Assembly (NCBI GenBank): GCA_963995505.1
Contig: OZ023180.1
Span: 10,177,301-10,241,300 of the forward strand
DNA: 64,000 nt
Source of the DNA: Hypericum androsaemum
Lineage: Eukaryota; Streptophyta; Magnoliopsida; Malpighiales; Hypericaceae
Direction of reading: 5' to 3'
The notes under the pieces were generated by a model. The model saw nothing but the letters and a program-made list of their open reading frames with translations, was not told the DNA's origin and ran no database searches. This document shows positions 1-10,019 of this stretch, piece by piece. A program made the translations under genes and the position numbers. The stretch's first letter is position 1, and every line of letters begins with the position of its first letter.

Positions 1-689
1 CATATTATCTACTATCATTTTTTGTTTATATAAAAATTATAATTAATTTACAAAAATAATTAATTTATAATTATAACAAGAAATATTAAAATTAAGAGAG
101 GATTATAGATTGTGTATGAAAATATGTTAACATTGGACACTATTTATAGAGATTTGAAAAATATGAATTTGCATATTATTTATTTTTAGTTTTGTTAAAG
201 ATAACTTTAATTTTTATAACCACACAAATAATATCTGAAAAAATCTATGTATACAAATAATATTGTACCAAGTGTAACTAAGTAGATAAAAAGAAAAATA
301 AAAAAATAATATTAGTTTAATGGGGGGGCGAGGACGAGGTGTAGAATCACCTCTCACCCCAGAGCCGTGGCCCTCCTCTCCCCCCATTTACTTTTTCTTT
401 TTTAAATTTTTTTGCCACATCAGCATGACCCTATTATGAAGGGCACTGATGTGGCTGGTCTTACAGTTTTGGGCGTGCCTATGCCCATGCCATCAAGGGC
501 TAACAGAGAAATACAACCAATAGGTGGGTTCTGCAAAATGTGAAATTCTAATAAAAATTGAAAAGCATAATTCGACAATCAATCCACCACTTGATTGCCT
601 TCACGATAACAGTGAACGTATTAATATCATATGCCAAAGTAAAATTTAGCCAAAAAAGGGGGAGGGTGGGCCCAATCCAACCCGCCCTA
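1..689. other. AT-rich intergenic stretch
   Basis: No convincing gene. Mostly A/T-rich sequence with a short G/C-rich island near 320-390 that has loosely inverted halves (G-run on the left, C-run on the right). The one 80-codon open frame here runs into the transposon at 690 and resembles no protein I know. Confidence 0.5.
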
Positions 690-1402
690 CAAGGATGGCA
701 AAAAGACCCACAGACCTGGTGGATCAAAGCCTTACCTTACCCCGTGGATCTTAGGGTCTATGGGTTTTGGTTAGGGTATGGTTTGGGTCTATCTATATAG
801 ATAGTGTCTGAGTCTGAGTCTGGATAGGGTCTATATGAATCCAGACCCTGACCCTACCCATAGACCTATTAATTAGACCATACCATAATTAGACCCTATT
901 TATACCTTACTTATATTCATATTTATATATTTCTAAGAATATTTAAATACAATTGTAAAAAAAATTAGCCCACACCCAAAAAATCCTAGAGGCTCACTTA
1001 AAAAAGATGTAGCGGGTGACAATAAAATAAACTAGCCGCATATATTTTCTTTTATGTTGTGGTCAAATGTTATCCATTTGACACACAATTATTTAGTTAG
1101 TTTATAGTTTATTCTCAACTTTAATTTGATATTATCATTGTATCACATAGACTTTAAAATGAGAGATTTTTTAATGATTGGCATTAATTTTTTTATTTGA
1201 TTATATTGAAATGATAAAAGTATGTTGTTGTAAATCAATGGGCCTATGGGTAGGGCATGGATCTTTGTTTGGACTCTAGAGTCCGGATCCTTATTCAAAA
1301 TACCCATAAGGTCATGGGTAGGGTTTGTGTCTTATTTCTAAATCAAAGGTTTAAGTTTGAATTCTATAGATTCTTATCTTACCCTACTCATTGCCACTCC
1401 TA
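690..1402. mobile_element. Non-autonomous hAT-like DNA transposon
   Basis: The ends are imperfect inverted repeats: CAAGGATGGCAA on the left, and TTGCCACTCCTA on the right, whose complement reads TAGGAGTGGCAA. A perfect 8-bp direct repeat CCGCCCTA flanks it at 682-689 and 1403-1410, the duplication length typical of hAT elements. The interior is non-coding and rich in GACCCTACC-like and GGGTAGGG-like words near both ends. The end type matches the element at 13616-14472. No transposase frame is visible, so it must have been moved by an enzyme made elsewhere. Confidence 0.8.
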
Positions 1403-1410
1403 CCGCCCTA

Positions 1411-2076
1411 TATCAAAGCAACAGTTATCACGTAAGAATTATGGGATGAAGTGTACTTTATTTCTTTTTTCCAGCTAGCACTCACTTGTTAATTAAGCGA
1501 ACATTTTTCACTTTATCCCTTTCACCAACTAAATCTCGCAAACACCTGGAAAATGACCTCCCAATGGACTATCCTACACGACAATACCCTTTGTAGAAAA
1601 ATATAAAATACGAAACATAAATAAATCAATCAATAAATAAAAATAAAACTAAAATTAGGACATTAGTTATGATAATAAAACTTTGACCTTCTAAAAAAAT
1701 GTCGTAACGTGTTGGAAATTATTGACTTTTTTTTTATTTGCAACTTACACCACGTGTTAAGTGGGGGAACATTAGTGTCACGTTATCCTTGCCAGAAACC
1801 AAAAATCTTGCAGATACTTGGAAAATGACCTCCTACCTATACGTTATCTCTTCCGCTGTGACCCACGAGTAAAAATGAAGTACTGTTATCGTGGAGGTAA
1901 CAAGGTAAATACATTTTGTGTTCAACTCAGAAATTCCATCAAATTTTATCAAATTTCTAATTTAGCATTTGACTACTCATTTAGTTATGTAGTTTCCAAT
2001 TGTTTCATTGGATAAAAGGAGTACATAACACTCACTACATTTAACACAAAAAAATACCGACAAAACAATACCTTTG
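1411..2076. other. AT-rich intergenic stretch
   Basis: No gene seen. A phrase containing CTGGAAAATGACCTCC occurs near 1543 and again (with TTGG) near 1818, suggesting a weak ~270-bp direct duplication. The last five bases, CTTTG at 2072-2076, are the left target duplication of the LTR element that follows. Confidence 0.4.
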
Positions 2077-2872
2077 TGTTGGAGCGGAAAATTAATTCTC
2101 GGATTTGTTTGACCATATCTCAGTAAAATAGACGTATCTTGCTACTCGTATATCCGATTGATGCAATTCCAAAAGCAACAAAAAGATAGAACACGGATCT
2201 AGAATTTTTTAGTTTGTGATTTCTCCAAATTCGGCACAGAAGGAGGTCAGACTTGGGGAGGAAGTTTCGGGAGTCGATTTTCTCCTTATTAGGCTGCGGA
2301 TCTGCTGAACCTATTTTGGTAGAAATGCCGTAACTTTCTCCTCAAGTATTGGATTAATACGATTCTAAAAGTCACAGAAGGAGAAGACAGAGATCTATAA
2401 CTTTGTTGTTTATGACTTTTCCAAATTCAGCATGAAAAATGGTCAAATATGGGTTGGAAGTTTCGGGTAGTTTAAGTTTTCCTTATTAGGCCGAGGCTAT
2501 GTTAAGTTTGAAAACGGCCTAGGGTTTTTCTATGAGGCTGGGGCGAGCTTGTTCTATATAAGGAGAGCTAGGTACAGGCATGAAGAGGACACACAAACCA
2601 AACACCAAATTCTTAGCTTCTTAGCTTTATCTTATGTAGTTTTGTAGCTTTTATCTTTATATTTTTTCCTTCCCCTTCTCCCCCATATGTTCAATAAAGT
2701 TCTTGCTCTTCTACCAATTCTTTTCTCTTCTATCTATTCTAATCTTTATCTTCTCTTCTCTTTTCTCATATTTCTTCTATTTCTCTCTTTCGTTTGAATC
2801 ACTCTTGGGACGACCACTCCGGACCCGTTCTAAAGATCGTTTCTGACGTTCTACCACAATTTATTTGCAACA
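2077..2872 (+). repeat. 5' LTR of the non-autonomous element
   Basis: 796-bp LTR bounded TG...CA. A TATA motif (CTATATAAGG) is at about 2554-2563 and an AATAAA polyadenylation signal at 2693-2698, giving a plausible U3-R-U5 layout. The U3 half holds two tandem copies of a ~195-bp module, one starting near 2100 and one near 2310. Each has an ATCCGATTGATGCAATTC-like start, a TTTATGACTTTTCCAAATTC-like core and a CTTATTAGGC end. The relative at 36608 has only one copy, which accounts for its shorter LTR. Confidence 0.9.
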
Positions 2873-2877
2873 TATTT

Positions 2878-2896
2878 TTGGCACGCTCGGTGGGAC
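2878..2896 (+). other. Primer-binding-site-like sequence
   Basis: Directly after the 5' LTR the sequence reads TTGGCACGCTCGGTGGGAC, in the position and style of Gypsy primer-binding sites of the TGGCGCC...GGGGA type. I cannot say which tRNA would prime it. The relative at 36608 keeps the site as TTGGCATGCTCGGTAGGAC. Confidence 0.55.
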
Positions 2897-3019
2897 TAAG
2901 GAGGGCGTCTGAGAAGAGTGATTATTGCATCAAAACACACTAGTTTCCACATACGGTTTTGAGTCCTTCCTCAAAAGGGATGAAACCGGTCAAAGGTTGT
3001 GCTGAAAGAAGACGTCTAG

Positions 3020-3390
3020 CGAGGTCAGTTAACTTTGGAGGGTATTCCGGCCCTTTTTGGGGCCGAATCTGAAGACGCTTTCTTCACCAAAATTGAAGAT
3101 CATTGTTTCCGCTTTCTGTGGATACTAAGAACGCCAAAATCTGAGTTCGTACCAGGAAGATAAGACCAAAATACTGAAGACTGATCGATCTGTATGATTG
3201 AGAAGTCCAGTCGGATTTGGAGGACATTTTGGTCATTTTTTCGGCCGAATTAGGAGACGGCTATTTCAAGAAAAATTGAAGATCTATCTCTCAGCTTTCC
3301 AAGAACATCAAGATCGCTTTAACCGGAGTTCGGACGAAAAAGATACAACCAAAATACCAAAGATTGGTCATTCTGTAGGTTGATTACGAA
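3020..3390 (+). repeat. Two-copy tandem duplication in the retrotransposon leader
   Basis: The untranslated leader holds two diverged units of ~180 bp, about 3024-3203 and 3204-3390. Both run in the same order: GTCAGTT/GTCCAGTC, TTTGGAGG, a TTTTTGGGGCCGAA-like phrase, AAAATTGAAGATC, GAGTTCG, AAGATA...ACCAAAATAC and a final AAGA.TG. The same pair occurs in the related element at 37337-37690, so the duplication predates the split of the two copies. Confidence 0.6.
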
Positions 3391-3413
3391 TTTTCGATTT
3401 ATCTTGTCAAATC

Positions 3414-4787
3414 ATGATCAGTTATGAGGGATTTATGGGGAGCAATGATAATTATGAGAGATGGTATATTTTCATGCAAATGAGGAAAATTGCGAAGGAC
3501 TATGCAAAATTAACAGAGGAACTTAGTGCTGAACTCCGAGCAATGAGATACAATTTCTTTAAGAATGAGAATTCAGGGACTACATCAGCAACCGAGGAAG
3601 CATCAAGTGGCGTATGCAAAGTTGAGGACCAAATAGTTTCTGAATCTCGCAATTTTGAGACAAGTATTGCGACGGTCGAACATGAATCGACCGAATATAC
3701 ACAATCTTCTTTCCTTATTGAAGAAGTCGAACAGACAACTAGTCCACAGTTGGCCGACACCACGGCCATCGAGCCTACAAGGCCCACATTTGAGGAAAAG
3801 GAAGAGCCATGCCCTACACAAGTCTCATTGGCAACTGAGACAACCCTAAGTGCTGTATCAAATACAAAAGGCATTTTAGGGCCTCCGCCGGCTAAGGGAA
3901 TCTTTGGGCCTTCACCAGCAAAGGGAATTTTAGGGCCACCGCCGAATCACCTGTTGCGGAGATCCAAGTTACCCTTTGTTCCACGAGTAGTGGGCCACCT
4001 TCGCTTGCCCAATTTTGTCCCAACTCAACGGAAAGACACAGGGGGCCAAGTCTACAGTCAGAATTCAATCTCACCCGGGGGGCATGAAGAGTGCTGCAAT
4101 ATTGTAGTCGAAGCTCCTACATCGGCCAAAATTATCCCAGCCAAAAGGCAAGACGTGCTCATGACAAAGAAGATGAAGGATGATAAAGCCAAGTGTTCAA
4201 CTCCTTCTGAACCAAGCAAGAGTACGGTGAAGCAACAACCTAATGGGCCGGCTCAACCTCGGCCATCAAAGGTTTCAAATTACAGAGAATGTCCTCAAGT
4301 CACATGGTCAAAATCGGCCAGCAACAAAAAAAGGGCGCCTGAGTACGCGTGGGTTAAGAGAGACGTGGTCACTCGATTGGCAACCGAGCAAGGAGTTCTC
4401 CAGAGAAAGAAACCCTTGAAGGTTTGGGTGCCTAAGGAAGAACTTTTGCGGTCTAAGAAACAACCATGTGAGACACGACCCACAAAGAGTGACTCACCTA
4501 CAAGGTCTCCAAGTTATCACACGAAGTCCTTGCGAAAGGAGATGCCAAAAAAGCCAAACCCACACTCGGGGGGCAAGTGTCCGGAGTCTCATCGACCGAC
4601 TCTCACGAAGACTCAACGAAGAAGGTTGGAGCGAAAAATTCAAAAGCAAAGGAAAAAGCTTAGAGACCTTCAACAACAATTGTATGGTCATTTTGATGAA
4701 GGACATAGAGCTCCCACTCAACCATGTAGGCCTAAATCAAGTTTTTTCGAGAAAGCCGTGAGCACACGGATATCTCGAGATGAGTGA
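3414..4787 (+). CDS. Gag/linker-like protein of the non-autonomous LTR element
   Basis: A single open frame of 457 codons fills most of the interior. It starts at an ATG shortly after the leader repeats. I recognise no enzymatic domain. Visible parts are: an N-terminal region rich in K/E/R (residues ~20-45, possibly coiled coil); an acidic S/T/E-rich region (~50-150); three tandem copies of a GILGPPPAK-like octapeptide (~152-176); and a basic C-terminal third with the phrases KPLKVWVPKEELL and TLTKTQRRRLERK. The last two resemble words I associate with the gag-pol spacer of plant Gypsy (Tat-like) polyproteins, so I infer a Gag-side remnant that may package the RNA or interact with a helper's particles. 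The frame is intact, while the homologous frame at 37726-39116 is broken. Function is unproven. Confidence 0.6.
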   Translation: MISYEGFMGSNDNYERWYIFMQMRKIAKDYAKLTEELSAELRAMRYNFFKNENSGTTSATEEASSGVCKVEDQIVSESRNFETSIATVEHESTEYTQSSFLIEEVEQTTSPQLADTTAIEPTRPTFEEKEEPCPTQVSLATETTLSAVSNTKGILGPPPAKGIFGPSPAKGILGPPPNHLLRRSKLPFVPRVVGHLRLPNFVPTQRKDTGGQVYSQNSISPGGHEECCNIVVEAPTSAKIIPAKRQDVLMTKKMKDDKAKCSTPSEPSKSTVKQQPNGPAQPRPSKVSNYRECPQVTWSKSASNKKRAPEYAWVKRDVVTRLATEQGVLQRKKPLKVWVPKEELLRSKKQPCETRPTKSDSPTRSPSYHTKSLRKEMPKKPNPHSGGKCPESHRPTLTKTQRRRLERKIQKQRKKLRDLQQQLYGHFDEGHRAPTQPCRPKSSFFEKAVSTRISRDE

Positions 4788-4950
4788 TCAACTACACGCC
4801 TACAACGGCTAGGTCTCGATCGGTTTGATGGTACATTCTCCACAAATTTATGGTCTTGCCTTAACCGGTTATTTTTTGAGTGGAGTTAATTTTCCGCGTA
4901 TTCAAAGATGGATACACGTCAATGCTTTTCCTAGCGTCAAAACATTGACG

Positions 4951-4962
4951 TGTGGGGGGCAT
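4951..4962 (+). other. Polypurine tract of the LTR element
   Basis: A G-run (TGTGGGGGGCAT) sits immediately before the 3' LTR, the place where plus-strand DNA synthesis starts. The relative has TGTGGGAGGCAT at the same spot (about 39280-39291). Confidence 0.65.
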
Positions 4963-5770
4963 TGTTGGAGCGGAAAATTAATTCTCAGATTTGTTTGACC
5001 ATATCTCAGTAAAATAGACGTATCTTCCTACTCGTATATCCGATTGATGCAATTCCAAAAGCAACAAAAAGATAGAACACGGATCTAGAATTTTTTAGTT
5101 TGTGACTTCTCCAAATTCGGCACAGAAGGAGGTCAGACTTGGGGAGGAAGTTTTAGGAGTAGATTTTCTCCTTATTAGGCTGCGGATCTGCTGAACCTAT
5201 TTTGGTAGAAATGCCGTAACTTTCTCCTCAAGTATTGGATTAATACAATTCTAAAAGTCACAGAAGGAGAAGACAGAGATCTATAACTTTGTTGTTTATG
5301 ACTTTTCCAAATTCAGCATAAACAATGGTCAAATATGGGTTGGAAGTTTCGGGTAGTTTAAGTTTTCCTTATTAGGCCGAGGCTATGTTAAGTTTGAAAA
5401 CGGCCTAGGGTTTTTCTATGAGGCTGGGGCGAGCTTGTTCTATATAAGGAGAGCTAGGTACAGGCATGAAGAGGACACACAAACCAAACACCAAATTCTT
5501 AGCTTCTTAGCTTTTATCTTAGCTTTATCTTATGTAGTTTTGTAGCTTTTATCTTTATGTTTTTTCCTTCCCCTTCTCCCCCATATGTTCAATAAAGTTC
5601 TTGCTCTTCTACCAATTCTTTTCTCTTCTATCTATTCTAATCTTTATCTTCTCTTCTCTTTTCTCATATTTCTTCTATTTCTCTCTTTCGTTTGAATCAC
5701 TCTTGGGACGACCACTCCGGACCCGTTCTAAAGATCGTTTCTGACGTTCTACCACAATTTATTTGCAACA
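4963..5770 (+). repeat. 3' LTR of the non-autonomous element
   Basis: 808 bp, same ends and same two internal modules as the 5' LTR. The extra length is a 12-bp duplication of a TTATCTTAGCTT word near 5512. It is followed by CTTTG, the right target duplication. Confidence 0.9.
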
Positions 5771-5775
5771 CTTTG

Positions 5776-6059
5776 TAACGGGTATTGTCTTCTTGTCGAG
5801 GTATTGTACAAAATTACGTTTTATATGCGCTTCAACATTAGTGTTGAATCCTTGCTCTTCTCTCTCTGATCTTCTCTCTCTGATTTAATGGTTAAGATTT
5901 TACATATTGTTCTATAATTCATCTTTTCTTTTTTAGATTTTATTAATAGTTTAATTATCTCAATATATAGAAAAATCAACCTAAACTCTGATTATTTTTA
6001 TAAGTGGATAAATATACTGCTTGAGAGTAAAAGTACATCATAGACAAAATTTTGCTCAC
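5776..6059. other. Intergenic stretch
   Basis: No gene seen. It contains short CT-rich runs (CTTCTCTCTCTGATCTTCTC near 5848-5870). Confidence 0.4.
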
Positions 6060-6400
6060 GGACCGGCCCAGGAGAAAAAACACGAAGGTCGTCGGTCTGG
6101 CCTATGAGGAAAAAAAAAGGTCATTGGTCTGGCCTCAAAGAAGCATCTGGTCTAGCCCCCTTTGGAAAAAAGGGAAGTATTCGTTCGGTCCATCCGGTCC
6201 CCTTTAAAGAAAAGGGGAGCATTCGATCTGGTCCCCTTTGGAAAAAAGGAGAGCATTCAGTCCGGTCCTCTTTGGAAAAATGAGAAGCATTCGGTCCGGT
6301 CCCCTTTGGAAAAAAGGAAGGTAGGTGGACCGGTTTCCTTAGAAAAAGGGGGTAGGCGGACGGGCCGCCTCAGGAAAAAGGGAGGTAGGCGGAGTGACCT
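6060..6400. repeat. 34-bp minisatellite
   Basis: Tandem copies of a GGTCCCCTTTGGAAAAA-containing unit. The core starts at about 6196, 6230, 6264 and 6298, a regular 34-bp spacing. Flanking copies are degenerate (GGTCTGGCC...GGAAAAA). A 95-codon open frame across it is a by-product of the repeat, not a gene. Confidence 0.75.
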
Positions 6401-6414
6401 TACAATGAAATTTA

Positions 6415-6740
6415 GACCCTCCTATGCTCCGAATCTGAAAATGTCATAAACTTTAAAGTTGTAAGTCTTTGTCTTATCTTTCTATAGCTAAAGGAATCAG
6501 CACAATCCAATGCCCGAGCCAAAAGATGTGACTAATCTACCAAAGTCCAATATAACTCATCGAGCAAACTAACACCAAAACTTGGTGTTCTGTTTAGACC
6601 CACTTCTGATCCAAATTGGATAATACTCTTCAAAACAAAGTTGTAGATATAGGTTTTATCTATCCAAGACTATAAGAATCTACTCATTTCGACCTACGAG
6701 TCCAAAGTAACTATCAATTTACCAAGGATGGAAGTTTTCC
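6415..6740 (-). repeat. Two reverse-oriented copies of an LTR-type module
   Basis: Read on the minus strand, this stretch holds two diverged copies of the module seen in the LTRs at 2077/4963 and in the array at 22758. Each has an ATTGGATTGTGCTGATTCC-like start followed by a CTACAACTTT..AGTTTATGAC..TTC.GATTCGG core, near 6540-6420 and 6730-6590. With the adjoining minisatellites this is probably a decayed LTR of a related retrotransposon in reverse orientation. I could not place its ends. Confidence 0.45.
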
Positions 6741-6883
6741 TCCGAGGACAGGCCGTAGTAAACCGAGGACAACATGCCGAGACGGTCTACAATCACTGGT
6801 CTCGACAAAGTTAAGACCTTCATTGGTCTCGACCGAGGGGAGACCATCGGCAATCTCTTCCAAACTTAAGACCGGAAGAGGTC

Positions 6884-7058
6884 GCTTTGAGACCACACCG
6901 CTCACCCGTCACTTTGAGACCACACCGCTCAGTAGTTACTTTGAGACCACACCGCTCATCGGTCACTTTGAGACCATACTGATCACCAGTCACCCGGTCA
7001 CTTTGAGACTACACCGGTCACCCAATCTCTTTGAGACCACACCGGGTAACTCAAAATA
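6884..7058. repeat. 27-bp minisatellite
   Basis: Tandem units of CACTTTGAGACCACACCGC plus a variable tail, with the word TTTGAG at 6886, 6913, 6940, 6967, 7002 and 7030. Spacing is 27 bp, with one 35-bp step. Open frames across it are repeat artefacts. Confidence 0.8.
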
Positions 7059-8064
7059 TGTTGACAATGTCGAGTTCATTTTGTTCCTTAACATTAGGCA
7101 GAACTAAACTATCAGTAAATCTAGATTCCTTTTAACCCAAAGATAAACATAACCATACACAACTTAAAACCGACTTATATCTCAATGCGCTAATCTCACT
7201 TAACTAACCTGATTTCGCGCCTCAACAACTCACTCTTACGAATCCAAGATGAATGTGAGAAGAATGAGGGCATATGTCCATTTTTCAATAGGATTTGGGT
7301 AATCACACCTCCTAGGTCGAGTCTATTGCTAAATTATAGATCACTGCATGGTAAATTATTCAACAAAGCTCAAAATTTTAATAAATATTCTAGCATATTT
7401 TATAGTTATTATATGTGAAAAAAAATTATAAGTCCAAATGGTTTAATATATTGTACTGATAGGTCATGTACTTAATAAATTGATCCCTGAGTTTTAAAAA
7501 ATTTAACTCATTAGTCCTTATAGCTAATAAATTAGTCAGAGGGACTAATAAATTTAATTTTTCCAAACTCAGAGACCAATTTACTTTGGTCCCGACCTAT
7601 TAGTACAATATATTGAACCATATAGACTAATGAGTTTTTTTCCTATTATATTTTATTCCACTATACACCAGTATGAAATACTCTACATAGAGAAATTATA
7701 AGTATGAAAAATTCACCTACTCAGTACACATCGCTTTAAAATTTTGCGTTAGATATGGACATCATAACAACCCTTTCTATTTTGTTTTAAGAAAATTCTA
7801 AAATAACTTTTTTAGAACTTTCTTATATTCTCTAACATGACTAAATAGCATAAATACACGTTAGAAATCGGTAGACGGCAGTGACAGCCAGCTATTCAGG
7901 TGAAACATACACGTCATACACAGGATAATTCCAATATCCAATCACCAGCTGAAAATTCATAAATTCCAATTTTGTGGTATGTTAATTAAGTCGATAATTC
8001 CATATAAAAGATAATGTTAAAAAATTAATTATAAGCAATTAATTCAAGTAATTTTGCCTAGTCA
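7059..8064. other. Intergenic stretch, no gene
   Basis: A/T-rich. Apart from the fold-back element at 7431-7628 I see no coding sequence or repeat. Confidence 0.4.
7431..7628. mobile_element. Fold-back MITE
   Basis: The two halves are near-complementary. The left half has AGTCCAAATGG, then AATATATTGTACTGATAGG. The right half, reverse-complemented, gives AGTCTATATGG, then AATATATTGTACTAATAGG. The CTGAGTTT word near the centre is also mirrored. About 200 bp in all, non-coding. I see no clear target duplication, so the superfamily is open. Confidence 0.6.
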
Positions 8065-8073
8065 ATTTATCAA

Positions 8074-9087
8074 GGGTAAATTATCCCCTAGTCTTTGGTG
8101 TTTGGTCATCCTCCCCATCGGGTCCCTGCATTTTGAAAAATAATTTTACCGTCCTCCGTCTTTGGTTAAACCTCCCCCCTCGGGTCCCTGGCTAACGTCA
8201 TTGGCTATTTTTTTCATTTTTGTCATAAAAATGACTATTGTATCCTTTTGATCATCTTCTCAAGCGAATACAACTTTTCGATCATCTTCTCTGGTGACTT
8301 TTCATCTTCTCCGGTGAACTTTTCTGGCCAAAAAATCTAAAAACCAAAAATCATTCTAAACAAAACCCACCGAAGGCCAAACCCTCATATCTGGATGTAG
8401 CTTTATAAGCACCGCCTCTCTCATCTTTCTCACAAAAATCACATTCAAGAGCCACACCGACGAGGACCTCGATGAGCTTAAGGGCTGTTTGGATCTCGGG
8501 TTTGGGGTTTAGCTACGAAGATATCCCCGAGCTCTGCAACACCTTTCCTACCCTTGAGTTGTGCTATTCCATGAGCCAGAAGTTCCTCGATCACCACCAC
8601 CATGTTCCCGAGATCAGACTGAGTGACCGAGTTCGACGACTCCGTTTCGAGATTTTGCTAGATCTTGCCACTTCTCCAAGTGGAACTTCATTATAAAACC
8701 CCTCTTTTTAATCATGATTAGAATTTAGAAATGTCGCCGAGGTGGGCGCCTTGGGTTATTTGGGCTGAGGTTCCAAGCTGCGTTGGAAAAGTTCCAACAG
8801 TTTTAGGTTTTTAGATTTTTGGCCGAAAAAGTTTGCCGGAGTTCGCAGGAAAAGTTCACCGGAATCGCCGGAGAAGATGATTAGAAGGTTGTGTTCGCTT
8901 GAGAAGATGATCAAAGGGGTATAATAGTCATTTCTATGACCAAAAATAAAAAAAGAGACGATGACTTCAGCCAGGGACCCGAGGGGGAGGTTTAAACAAA
9001 GACGGGGGACGGTAAATTCATTTTTGAAAATGCAGGGACCCGAGGGAAAGGAAGACCAAACACCAGGGACTAGAAGATAATTTACCC
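8074..9087. mobile_element. Pack-MULE-like element with long terminal inverted repeats
   Basis: Both ends carry a long inverted repeat of roughly 270 bp that begins GGGTAAATTATC on the left and ends GATAATTTACCC on the right, including the mirrored words CAGGGACCCGAGGG and GGTGTTTGGTC. The 9-bp duplication ATTTATCAA flanks it exactly (8065-8073 and 9088-9096), as for Mutator-like elements. There is no transposase. The central ~460 bp is not part of the inverted repeats and holds a fragment of a host gene (see 8440-8695), so this is a gene-capturing element. The copy at 61922-63224 has related termini. Confidence 0.88.
8440..8695 (+). pseudogene. Captured DUF1685 gene fragment
   Basis: Translation of the MULE's centre gives the signature of the plant DUF1685 family: a TDEDLDELKGCLDLGFGF-like stretch, then SYEDIPELCNTFPTLELCYS and MSQKF. 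The first part is read in one frame (ending near 8510) and the second in another. One extra G in the GGGG run near 8511 shifts the frame. Only about 50 residues of the domain are present, with no matching C-terminal part, and an unrelated tail follows to a stop at 8694-8696. It is a broken fragment carried by the transposon, not a working gene. Confidence 0.75.
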
Positions 9088-9096
9088 ATTTATCAA

Positions 9097-10000
9097 CCTC
9101 TCATTAATAAGTGGACTGAAGGATATTGTAAACCATCAGGGCATGACCGTATGAGATTGTAATCCAAGACAGCTGGCTGCTAATTTCTGGAGGTTTCTTT
9201 TTAATAAGTTGAAATTTATTAATCTTAAATATTTATAATCCCTAAATAGTTGGAGGAAATGGTCTGAAATGAGATGTAGGAGCAGCCTGATTCAGAATGG
9301 GCAATTGAATACTTGGAGGAATTGGTCTCAAATGAGATGGAGGAGCAGCAGCCTAACATAGGAATCGAGAATGGAAAAGAGTAGAGAAAATAATTCTGAA
9401 CCAATCTAATTAAGCTCTAGTTCTAGACTAGAACTGAACTAAAAAATATTTCTGATCTGGTATAAAACTAAGGATCAGAAAAATTATGATGAATAGACAA
9501 CTTATTAAAAAAATCGTGTATCTAAAAATGGAGCTCTGCAAAAATATTTATAAATTATAATTTCATCACGCCCTTGAAAATAAAAGGTCCAAATTCTCGG
9601 TGAATTTATAGCGAGATACTTAAAAGCTATCTTAAAAAATTGTAACTATAAAAAATTGTGCATTTAAAATTTTAATATGGGATTAAATTGCTTGATTTTG
9701 AGATAGGTTGCGGCTAAAGAGAAGAGAGGACCAGCCGTGGGATTTGTGATTTGAAAATTTGATAATACCTTAAATAAACAGTTGGGACTATTTTATATAG
9801 GTTAGGGCGCTGGTAGACTTGTAACCTAATGAGAAAATTATGGTTTGCTTTGTATCTTTGCAGTTCTCGGCAAAAAGATCCGGACCAGATCTGAAAACTA
9901 TTTTTTTAGCGAACAAAGAACCGATGCGGACCAATTCTTTCTGAATTTTGTTTTGGACTAGATTGTTTAGTTTGGTTTGGTCTGGTTGTGGTTCTTGATT
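9097..10000. other. Intergenic stretch, no gene
   Basis: No coding sequence that I can support. The long minus-strand frame around 9788-10249 has no recognisable domain and overlaps exon-like plus-strand sequence. Confidence 0.35.
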
Positions 10001-10019
10001 TTGTTGCTCACCCATATTA

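Larger units (their letters stand above)
2077..5770 (+). mobile_element. Complete non-autonomous LTR retrotransposon (Gypsy-like)
   Basis: A full element of 3694 bp: LTRs at 2077-2872 and 4963-5770, both starting TGTTGGAG and ending GCAACA, flanked by a perfect 5-bp duplication CTTTG (2072-2076 and 5771-5775). The interior (2873-4962, about 2.1 kb) has a primer-binding-like site, a duplicated leader, one 457-codon frame and a purine-rich tract just before the 3' LTR. There is no protease, reverse transcriptase, RNase H or integrase, so it depends on another element. The two LTRs differ by roughly nine substitutions and one 12-bp insertion by eye, so the insertion is fairly recent. A decayed relative lies at 36608-45001. 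Confidence 0.93.

Noticed and set aside
3500..4721. Minus-strand and alternative-frame open frames across the Gag-like gene
   Set aside because: They overlap the conserved 457-codon frame and show no domain; shadows.
6162..6449. 95-codon plus-strand frame
   Set aside because: Translation of a 34-bp minisatellite; the peptide merely repeats with the DNA.
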